DNA from: Macropodus opercularis
Taxonomy: Eukaryota > Chordata > Actinopteri > Anabantiformes > Osphronemidae
Length of the DNA stretch: 64,000 bases
Assembly: GCA_030770545.1 (NCBI GenBank)
Contig: CM061091.1
Coordinates: forward strand, 10,782,501 to 10,846,500
Reading direction: 5' to 3'
A program made the translations under genes and the position numbers. Under the pieces are notes generated by a model. It was not told the origin of the DNA. It saw nothing but the letters and a program-made list of their open reading frames with translations, and searched no databases. Shown here piece after piece: positions 24,306-36,300 of the stretch. Numbering within the stretch: position 1 is the first letter of the stretch; each line of letters begins with the position of its first letter.

Positions 24306-27300
24306 AGTACGTGATGAGCTGGGTTTGCCGTGGCCATATTTTAGCACATGACCTTGATCTGACAGCTTTGGGGAGGGTCCCAAGTTGAAATCAAACTCTG
24401 TTTTGCCTTTGGGTTCTTTAGGACTGAGGAGGTGTGGCAAGTTATTGTTAACCATGTCTTTGCTAGATGAGGCAGAACGATTTAGTGTCTGGGACATGTA
24501 TTGTCCTTTGGGGTGGAGTGTAGGACTTAAACTGGTTGGAACCGGTTTGTTACCATTAAGGAAACTCTCATTACTGAGGTGATGGAGGTCACCATGACGA
24601 GGGAGGCTGGAACACTCTTTGCTGTTGGTGCGGCGGCTTGTGCTCTTAGTGTGACTCCTGACAGGCAACGAAAGTACAAATATGTTTGCATTTGCATCTA
24701 AGGACATTGAAAACCACAGAATGTAGTGTAAAATCTAATACAATTTATAGTAGCAAGTTAAAGGTGAAAAAAAGGAAGAAAGTGTAACCTTGTGGGCACC
24801 GTATTCTCCCCATGATGGTGTGTTTTCCTTTTGGATGGTCGTGGTGGGTTCGGAGATGCAGGAGGAGGCCTCTCTCTCTCTGACTGCCTCAGAGGCTGGA
24901 AAGCAGAATGGTTCAAACTCTGCTCCGTCAGAAAACGTTCCGTCGGGTTTAGCAGCAGCAGGTTCTGATGTGAGAAGACACGCACACAGAAGGAATGATA
25001 GTAGCTTGTAAAAATGAGCTTACTGTGCATAGTCAGACCAGACAGTGCATCAGGTTTTCCTTAGATAAAACACATCGAATATGTGAACTGTTCAATAACC
25101 AATGTTTGCAAATTTGCCTGCAGTAATCCAGGAGGAAAAAGATTAAAACATACACGCAAGATATATGTTGTGCTGTCTGCTATGAAACAAAAGCTTATAC
25201 TCAGATATTCAACCATCCAACAGGACAATGATCAAACCTGTTGTGTTCACATCCTTCCTGGTCAGTGCAATTATCATTAAGGTGCATGTAAAATGTGACT
25301 GTAGTGTGCACTGAACTGAATCCCAGATTTAAGACGACATGAGTGACCATACTGTAAACCATGTTCACTGTATAGGCTAATAAACAGAAAGAAAATCTCT
25401 CAGATATTTGGATGTTCCCTGAAGACCTGGAAGAACCTGTTGGAGAAAAAAAAATATCTTAAAGGTTTTTATACTAGCGTGGCAACACAGGAACCACTCT
25501 GAGTAAATGGAGGGTGACAGCCTGTTTGGACTTTGCCAAAGGGCATTTGAAGGAGTATGAGAACATGAAGAAAGAAAAAAAAAGCTCTGGTCCAATGAGA
25601 CAAAACTTTCACTCTTAGGGCAGAACTCCAAGCACTTTGTCTCGCGAACACCAGGCATTACTCATCACCTGGCTCATGCCATCCCTATGGGGGTGCATCT
25701 CAGCAACAGAGAGACAGAGAGAAGGAAGGACGAATGCTGCCAAATGTTGATATGTCCTTGCAAAAAACTGGCTCCAGAGTCCAAGCTGAGCATGGATCGG
25801 TTGGATGTCACCTTACAGCAACACAACAACCAAAAGCAAGCAATCAGGACAAGGCTGGAGAAGAATCAGGTCCCTTACTGCCCCTGTGTGCAAACAGCCA
25901 AAATTCTACAGATTTGTGGGGAGACAGTTCACAGATCGTTCACTCTCCATCCGGAAGAAAGTTTTGCAATGAATTTTTTGTTTTAAAACCTGCAAAAGGT
26001 GCAGCTGTGTACAAGGCAAAACGTAGAGTCTTAATATTTTTTGGAACTCACCAGAAAATGTTAACAAGATGAAGAAAAAAAAAGAACTTTACCTTCATCA
26101 GATCCAACATCAAACCAGTCAAGATTCCTTGATACCTTCTTTCCAAAGTCTGGGGATGTGTAACTGTGGGAAACTGGCACAAACATACAACAAAGAGTGG
26201 ATCAAATTTGTGTCCAAGCGAAACGTTTTTGTGGGTTGAGATTTACTATTAGGATTTCCAACATACAGTAAATGGTTCTGGCAGTTAAAAGTAAGCTCTC
26301 TATTGAAATCATGCAGAACTCTATCACTGGGTCACACTAAACAAACAACACGCAGACACACATTCACACACAAAGTCTTGTTTGGCCTTCTGGGACATTT
26401 TTTTTTTCTTGCTGCTAAACTGAACACCAACCATCTCATGAGTCATAGCAATCCACTCAGTCATGGTGCTGGGAACACTGCCACAAGAGAGAGAAAGAGA
26501 GAGCAAGAAGGAGACGGAAGGGAGGCAAAAACAGAGAGGGAGAAGGAGATAAAGACTGAAGCAATGGCGGCAGGGATAAAAGCGAAAGATTTCCTACCCT
26601 GATTCCATGAAATCGAGGGTTGTTGTAGAAGAGTTTCATCTGCTCTGACGGGAGTGGACCCAAAACCTTCTGAATGGTGAAGAGCTGAAAATACAATTAC
26701 AGCATCATAGTTAACTGTTGACTTCAATGTATTTATTCATCAAAAGAATTTATGAAAATGTATTTTAAACTTTTTTGATGAATTCTCAGTTTTGTAATCT
26801 TTTGCAATCAGATCCCGAGCTTGTTTGTGACAGGACTTAACAATGCTCTTTTACTGAACCTTAAGAATTCTAATCTATAGTACCTTTTCATAACAGCTTG
26901 GTATAATTCATCATGATGAAATTCTATTGGTGTTGTGATGAGGAATATTTTACTAAAGTTAGTTTCTCAATGATTTTTTGGCTGAAAGACATGATACCAA
27001 AATTGAGGAATTTGTTACCACTAGTAAATATGGATAAATGCCAGTCCCTATTAATGTATCTAATCTAATGTACAATGGCTTTACCGTTATAGAGAGACAA
27101 ACTTTTATTTTATCTAAACAACAGCAAAAACATAATTGTATTAATTTCCTTGGAGACATTTTGCTGAATGCTTTGTGGCTTATTGATCTTTCAGCAGCTC
27201 TGAGATCTTTGCCACTCAGTAAAATAATTATATCAATTATTTCTACTTAAAGGCTAAGTTTTCCAGAATCTTATTTCATAAGACTAATACCTCACATAAA

Positions 27301-30300
27301 ATGGCACGGTGGTCAGCGACCCTTGCAAGGAATAGGCAACTAAGTTAACGAGTGAATAAGTAATACTTGTGCTGAGCCAAGAGTCACATAGAAGGACAGT
27401 TGAGTGGAGCAGCCTTATGCTGTTGCCCAAACGTTGCACACTGTATCTTTAATCTGTTTAATTAGCTACGTCTGTCATCAGTCTCTGACCGACCAACCTG
27501 ATCAATCTCACTTTCCCCTGGAAACAGGGGCTGCCCATCACTCAGCTCCCCAAGGATGCATCCCACCGACCACATGTCCACAGCTTTCCCATAAGGAGCC
27601 CTGAAAATGAAAGAGTGACAGGCACAATGTCATTTCGTTATGTTATTTTACCAGGGCAACCACACTGAAACTAAGCATTTATTTTGCAATGTAAACATAG
27701 TGTTTCTAACAATGTAAAATTAAACACAGATCTGTCACAACCTCTCATTAGTCAGTATTAAACAAACTAAAAAGAACCATAATCCCTCCATCCACCACCT
27801 ACATCCATTTTCCTGTTAAGAGCCTGGGACGAAGAATAAAACCACACAACAAGAAACAGCAACCAACAAAGCCTAGCAAACGCGCTGATACTGAAAGACA
27901 TATGATGATGCACAGCTCCTGCAGCAAAGTGTTTAAATCTGCCCAGTGAAACCAGTGACTGTAATTTTAGTAAATTGTACAGATGGGTCCAGATACAAGG
28001 AGCAGCACATGCAAAAATCCCACTTTACCAAAGTCCTTTTCAACCTTTAATGTTTATGTAAAAAGCATCAATAAATGATGGCATACACTGGCGGTGTCAC
28101 AGTAAAATAGATTAATATGACAGTAGTTGCTCGTGTAGAAGACGAGGGAATGGGCTGAGGAGTCTGGTGAGAAATGGTGAGCGATCTGGCAGCAGAGGAG
28201 CGGTGGTGTTGGAGGGAGAGAGTATTTGCGTGGGCGGCATTCAAACGCTGTCTCAATAAATGTTCCAGGGCATTTACTAAATCAGGCTACAGCAGTGAGG
28301 CTAGATGACGTTCAGCTGTCTCCAAGTTAGAACGAACATTTAATGTACCAAAGGTAGAAAAAAAAAAAAAAAGAAAATGTCATCAGCATTAAGCACCACT
28401 GTGAAACAGAAATGTGATCTCAGTATGTTGTGTGATGTTGGTTCGCTGGTGACTCATCTTTTGGGGGAAAAGTAACATCGTTTACCAAAGACCTGTGTTA
28501 AAACAATGAGGATGAAACAGAGGAGCAGAAAAAATGATATCCAAGATGTTTTATAGGACTCGATTTTGTATATAAACTCAAATAAAAAATGAGTTAAAGT
28601 TTAAAATGACGGCAAATGTAATACATTTTTTTATGTATTTTTTATGTATTTTTATTGCTACGATATTACACCATATACCGAGGTGCACAGACTCACCCCA
28701 GCAGCAGCTCAGGCGAGCGATACCACCGTGTGGCCACATACTCCGTGTAGTTGGCATCTGTTCCCTCAGACAGGTTACGAGCAAAACCTGACGCAGAGAA
28801 ACACGAACACAGTCATCGCGCCATGTGATTCCCATCAGTTATGTCACTGCAGGAGGGCTGATACTGCGCTTCAGAGCACTGGTGTACAGAGAGTCCATTT
28901 TAAGCACGAAAGATCACAATAAACACAACGCCAGCTCCAACAGTGAATAACAAACAAATCTCACCCCAGCTGACTCAGTGGGGCTGCATTAGCCGATCAT
29001 GCAAAGCTAATAATGACCGTGTGTGGTTTGACAAAGATTTCCGCAAAGGAATTTTTCACAGTGAACTGAGAAGAAGGACCCAAACTGCAATAATTTGGTA
29101 TGATTTGATAGCATAACAACGAATCGGTCTGACAACCAGTAGAAGCTTGTTCAGCCTGGTATTCATTTGACAATAAGGTGCACAGAAACATGAACACTCA
29201 CCAAAGTCACAGAGTTTTAGAACATCATCGGAGCTGATGAGGAGGTTCTCCGGCTTGATATCTAAAAGAGAGACAAATGTTTGAATTGTGTCAAAAGCGC
29301 ACCATTGCACCTTACTGTGACTAGAAATACAGGACCTTTGTTTATGTATTGTTTGTGGAAGCCAGATTTGAAGTATATAAACAAAACAGATCTGCTAAAC
29401 TAGATTGACAAATATAGGTAAAATGGAAATGTATTTAATGTATGTATATAAATAACATAAAGTAATAAAGTGAGTGTAACTCGCACAATTCACAAAACCT
29501 TCCAATTCCTAGAAAAAACGCCCTGTGTGAGTCATCTACCTGGATTTAGCTTAGGTTAAATGCAATTTCTCGTCTGATATGAGAAAGATCACTTCAAGCT
29601 TCAAAGCGCCACAGAATTTCTGAATCACCGGAGAACTTTCCCCTTTTTTACGTAAGAAAACAAGATATTTTAGACACCAGCCTGGAAGCCAGACTGACAT
29701 TTCTGCAAAGAGATAAATGCTGATTAGTCACGCTTAGTGTTTTTGCGGAGAAGAGGTAAATGAAGAAATAAAGATGAACGCCTCACCTCTGTGTACTATC
29801 TCGTGCTTGTGACACCAGTTGATGGCTTTGATGAGTTGGTAGATGTAGCTGCGGACTTTATCGGGTGGTGCGCCGTTGGGCAGTTCCTCTAGTAGCTCCA
29901 GCATGTTCTGCAAACCGACGACGAAATAGTGCAAATGAGTAGCTGCTTTAAAACATGAACACGGAAGCCGTTCCCTTGAAGTGCGTTTCAACCCAGACAG
30001 AGCAGCAAGAGGGGACACGTTCTAAGTATGAAAATAAAACCTGTCATGAAATAAACACTTGGCTGCATACCCTGGCAACACAGTGGGGAATACCATCCAT
30101 TACCAGCATAGTTCATATGTTACCATAGCGACGCTTTTTATGCTTAACTGAGCAGCCTGAGCTTCTAGAAACTCACAGTTTTCGAATGCAGCAGAACAAT
30201 GATGTGTAATGTCAGAATGAATGTGTGTGTGACGTGCGCTCACCCTCTCAACATATTCAAATACAAGGTAGAGCTTCCCCCTCCTGCGAAAAGCCTCCTT

Positions 30301-33300
30301 TAGCTCGACAATGTTTTCCTGCTTTAGTGTCCGAAGCATCTTCAGCTCCCGAAGAGTCGTCTCCTTGACTTCCTCATTTTCTGCGCAAACATTGAGAAGA
30401 GACAGAGCTGGTACACCTGATGGCCTCGTTCGTGTTTCGGCCTTTCTTTTTCACCATCACTCACCTTCGCTGTCTTTGAACTTCTTAATGGCCACCAGCT
30501 CATTGGTTTCCTGGGAACAGGAAGTCAGTTGTGTTAAGTCTGAAGACAATCAGATGAAATTAAAGAGAACAGCGGACAGATACATTGAACATTAAGTCAA
30601 GAGTAAAACAAAGGAAAAGAAAAGAACACATTTCGGACTTTGTATGTTTTGTAACTGACAAATGTCCGCTACTTGCCCAGGCTCCTCATCTTTCTCAATT
30701 GTTTCAAGTGCCCAGGTCTAAAAGTCCTAGTCTTGCATCACCAACCACTGCCTCCATAGCCTTCTTGTCTGGTCCTGCCTCACAGCGCCCTCTGCCTTCC
30801 ACTGCCTTTCCTCCTCGGCTCCTCAGTTCACTGTCTTCCTGTTTCCTGCGGACTACGTTACCCATCATTTTTGGGTAGTCAGTCTTTGCCATCCACTGAT
30901 TCCTCTTCTCATTCTCACGTCGACATCTACCGCCCATCGTTAAGAGAAGATCAGCATCGTCCACCTGTAGCTGCCACTGTTTGTTTTTCAACAAATCGAG
31001 TTTGCACCATCAAAGCAACATGAATGTGAATTTTCAGCTGAAAATTCTACTATATTAATCTAAAGTTGCTCTTTTATATTTGCTCATGTACTGTAGCTTG
31101 TAATATGAGATGTTCTAAAACATCACTCACATGATATTCTTGTGTGGTCAAATGGCCACTGATTCTCAGACAAAAGCCAGCCCTCCTGCATGACGTTGTT
31201 CAACTGTCACAACAACAACAAAACCTCCAACACCTTGATCACATAATGCATAAATCCATGCTACATATTTTTCAGCTGCGAGATGGTTTGAGCAAATTTG
31301 TGAGTGTGTTTTTATATTTCACCGCATGTCCTGTTTATTTCCAAGTACTGAACATGCATATATATATATATTGCATTTACTGAAGGACACTGGAGTGATT
31401 GAACAGGGTGACCAGAGAGAATGACATCACAGGTCAGCCTCCCTCTGCCTCATGCTTGGCTCATGTTTCTCTATTGTCCTTTTGTTTACTGAGGGTCAGA
31501 CCACACAGTCAGCCTCAGACTCAAGAAGAGGCCATGCAGGGAAACGCTGTGCTCGTCTTTAAACGCAACTCAATATGTGTCTGGTACAGATTTCTACGCG
31601 AGAGATTTTGCAGCTCAAACAGCACTTAATCCTCAGAATGAAGTTAGCATTTCCAGTGAAGAGAAGTATGTCTCACTACCAAGCTGCGAGATTTACTATG
31701 TTTGCTCTGCAAATCAAGAACACATACAGTACAAAAGCGCCGCACAAGCGACAATTCAAGCCTCTTCACTGCACTTTGCAGCGTATCGACGTTGCTTCTG
31801 CTCCTGTGTGGACTTTCTGACCCCCACTGATTTCCCTCTTAGGCCACTGTTAAGTCAGCGCACCTATAAATAGCTTCAGGCTTGTTAATTTTCTGCTGAC
31901 ATGAGGACGTTTCAATTGTCGCACAGGCATTATTGCTGTAACATACCAAGGCCACCGCATACCGTGTCACTTACGATGTTTCTGCAAATGTTCAATGCCT
32001 TATCTTAATATCAAAACAAGTCTGCTGAACAGAAGTCACCATTATGCTGAATTATTCATTAACGGGAAAGAACGAGACCAAATGTCCTTGAACCTTAAGA
32101 AAGTACTTGAGAAATGAAAGTCCTTTCAGCACAACAGTAGTATATAGATGTCCTGTATAGGCACCAGGAAACACTGACTAGTGTGTAGGTTGTGCTATTG
32201 TCACTCCCAAAACACAAATTCAAGATAACACATAAGCCTCCATACACACACCCACATACGCTAATACCACACTTCCATAAAGTGGCAGAACATTCAAAAT
32301 TCTGGCACACATTCACTCAGCTAATTAAATGTTTCATCAAACACATAACTGCAAAGCATACATCCATTATTCTGGACATATTTTAAGTTAATTTCGATGA
32401 GCTTCCTCTGAGTCACCTGGTTGGGCTTCATACTGGCGCTTGGAGTCTCCAGACTTATTCCCTCGTCGATATATACAGGTCTGCTGTCGGCTCCTAACAG
32501 AGTGACCCATTTACCAACAGCATAGTTCTTCAATACCCTTTCTCTGCATCCCCTCTCCTCTATCACACATACACACTTGCACATTGCTGCTCTCTCTTCC
32601 TCTGCCACCTTTTTCTCTTTTGCCCTGCTTCCAGCTGAGAAAAGTAAAAATAACTGCTCTCTTGCAGCAAAGCTAAAAAAGCTTTTATTGCCGTGGTCTG
32701 GGTCTGGCTCTACATGTTGAAATGAATCCCCAACACTGTTATATAAGTGAGAAACATGTTACATGTCACTTCTTTCTAACTCATAGGAGAGGATACTGAG
32801 TTTGACATGCGCACACTTGGACAACTTTATGATTTATGAGATGGAGATTTGTTGAAAAACAAATCGAGATATACATTTACAACAATGTGCAGTGTTCATT
32901 GCAGCATTCTTCCTCCCAAAACCCTGACGCAATACGATGCAGCTAAAATGCATCTATGCAACCTGTTACCACTGCTTTGTAATAAAGGCTGCCTGTCACG
33001 CCAAAGCCTGTAACAAACTAGAAATGACAAGGCCCCAAGATGAAACACTCGCCCCTGAAGTGGGACGTAATCAAAACAGAAACAAGCTTCCAGTGACACA
33101 ACTGATTGTCAGGTCACTTAGCAGAGAGACCTGTCTAAGCTGAAGGTCACGCCTCCAAGTATAATGGCACAAAACATCGAAACAGACCAAGAATGCAAAA
33201 GAAGGAAACGCTGAACCACCTTAAAGTGGGCGGCCACGCTCGCTGATCATCATCCCACTGAAATGGACAAAATGAAAACGCACAGCGTCCATCAAACCTA

Positions 33301-36300
33301 ACAAGGCTGGATCAGTTTTGTCTAGAAGAGGAGAGCGCAACTACCAGATATTTACAGATGTGTTATGACCTACAAAACCCTCAAAATACATATGGATACA
33401 TGTAGAGTAAAGAGTAGATTTTCTATTGTGTACTTAGTTCAGAGGAAGTGGAAGGCTATATAGAGCATCTCATGTTCTTTGTTGGTCAACTACTTTTACA
33501 CCTGCTGCTTCCCAGCACTTCTGTGCAGAAAATAACGATTACGACCAAAACTTAAAGTAGACTCAGTTTTTTTAAACGTAGCATAGCAGCAGCATTAAAC
33601 ACTTAAAACTCCCGACTTCCATTTTTGCTTCTAATGCCTCTACTGATACTGATAACTTTCCATCACTCCTCCTACAGTGTCTTGCTCTGTGTGTGTGGAG
33701 TTGGATGTCTTTCTCACTGAACTGACAGAAGAAATGCACAAAAATCCACACAGACACTTTTATTACAGTTTGAGTTTGAATATTGGCTGATGAATGAAGG
33801 ACTAAAACGCCAGACGTCCTGCTTTTAAACTAACCTTGTTTTATTCAAATTACATTGATATGCTACACATTTCAAACTGAAATGTTTCATTCTTGCTTAA
33901 TGTATCTTGCAAAGTGTTCACCGACAACTCATGTTTTATACTTTATCTTGTTTTTAATCTTGTTATTGTCCTGCAGCCCTTTTGTAGTCTCAGGCTGCTT
34001 AAATGACTTAACTCTTCCTGAACATTGTTCACTCTCTGTTCAGACAAGATCCTGAGTTTGTGAAAATGCGGACGCACAGTCTCTGTCACCTTCAATTATA
34101 GAACTGTTAAGTGGGGGGAGTTATTTCAGGCCATCTGGGGTTTGGAAGTTAAGTCAGATTCATTTTTTTTCATACACGTTATGACAGCGGGTCTAATATA
34201 ATTACTGTTCATTTGTTTTTATCTTTCTAATTTAGCACACGCAACACACTTTCTGTTTGGTTAAGTGACCTGTAACTTTTTTTAGTACAACTTGACAATA
34301 GAGACTTTAAACTGCATGTTGTATCAAAACACCTTTATACAACTTAGCAACTCAGAGACAAGGTACAGTAGCACATACAGGTGTGTTTCCCTACAGAGAT
34401 TTAATAGGACAACAAATCAGCACAAGAATACATGGTATTAAACATGTGTATGGGAATTCAGTACAGGGTTAATGGAATGATGGGAAACAGATTCGACTAA
34501 CATTCAGTGACATAAATAATTCCTTTATGTTTTTATTTCAACAGGACCAAATATTGACTAGATCAGATATGACTCCTTGAGTTTCCTCCTATTGTTTTAA
34601 AGTGATACGTTTTGATATCAACCGTGTGTTTATCTAATATGTGTCTGTCCTAAATAACTCGTGTGTTGTGTGTTAAGTCAAAAGGCCCCTTTAGTTATCT
34701 CTGTATCACTGATTATCCATGTGCTATAAGCATTATGCTAAATAATACATGTGTTCCCCCTAGTTGTTGGTGGTGCTGGTAATAAAGCAAACGTAACTTT
34801 AATATGTTTTTAAACATATTAATACAGAAGTACTTGTCTGATGTGTCTTGTAAATCGAAATCTGTATCATTTTACTGCATGCTCTCTCCAGTGCTTGATT
34901 AATTATGATAAAGATGTTGGGATTGTTTATGAGTCACCTTTACAGCCACTGTAGCTCCCATTGAGATTAATCTCACAGTTAACAATCACTTTATTAATGA
35001 AGAGCTGAATGCAGGTACTAATAATAGCTGCAGTAATCTGCCCTTGACCTTATTCCTGTCAGTTCCTGCCAGGACAGCAATCCAGTGTTATGGTCATAAC
35101 TATATGGAATATGTTTGTATACCCAAAGTAGAGCTTCAGCATCTTCCTCCAAATAATATTCCTGCTTTATGAAGACATGAGTCAACCCATGACTGTACTG
35201 TATATGCCAAAAACTCTGAATCAAGAGATGTGCCTGTTGATTTACCACTTCCATGTCTCAGCCTATTTATCCATCTGCTCAGCTGTTAGGTGCATTGCAG
35301 AATCTTCAATGAGCAAGTGTGCCTGACTTTAGATCATAACGGTGAAACTAAATTATAAAAAAAAACAAACAGAAAAACCTCAAGTGAACCTACACGTATA
35401 CAAGCTGTTTTTTCTAAACTTGCCTCATACATATGGGACTGTCTAGTAATTTTTTATGTGAATAAATGATGAAACTATCAAAGCATATGGAAGTTTCGCT
35501 TTTCCTCTGACCACCTCGTTACAAAATACATAAAGAGAATAAATTAAGTCTGCTTATTATTTTTATAAGAGCTAATCCACACTGAATATATACAGAAATG
35601 TTTTCACAGCTGTGACTGTCAAAAGTCGAGTTACCTTTACTTTACTAGTAATGTAGTGGATTTTTTTTTGCTTCCTTGTTTTATTTTAACATTTTAAAGT
35701 TAAAATAACTATAACTATACAAACGAGGTGTTTGCATCTGAGACACCTGAAGGCTGAGAACCCCCCCAATAATCCTTCCTGCATTGAAACAGCAAGCAAC
35801 GCAAGATACAGCAACGTGAGCAGGGAACCATGCAGGCATGTACGGAAGGAGCGGCTGGATGAGTCACCAGCCGGCCTTGTTTTCAGGCGTATCAGCTTCA
35901 TTAATGGCAAAAATTTAAATGCAGGAAGCGCCACCATTGGGCACTCATGGGTACAATGTGTCATACAGTAAATTAACTATGTGACCGTTCTGCCATTTCA
36001 TTTATCATATTTGTATTTTCCTTATCAAACCCAAAGGTTTGTCTATTTCTGGCTTTTTGTCGTTGCCGTTGTGTTTTACAGGGATACAAAGCTCAGTGAA
36101 CCCATGATCTGTAAACTTATAATCAGATTTAATCTCGATTAAGATCTACCGTAGAACAAAGATTTATGTCTTCATATCCATATCAACCTATAAATGCAAA
36201 ATATTTTCATGCGACAAGCTTTTCAGAAATGAGAAATTGTGTCTTACCTTATGCCTACACTTAAGCACCACTCCATATGCTCCTGGAAAGACGAAGAAAG

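Noticed and set aside
24115..24337. Plus-strand polycysteine and minus-strand polyserine frames over the CAG repeat
   Set aside because: Shadow frames of the cdkl5 polyglutamine exon.
30704..30994. 96-codon minus-strand frame in the large cdkl5 intron
   Set aside because: Not required by the kinase-domain phases, and no human CDKL5 segment corresponds to it.
32321..32608. 95-codon minus-strand frame with a donor-like end
   Set aside because: A possible cryptic exon, but the neighbouring kinase exons join in frame without it and it would interrupt the kinase N-lobe.
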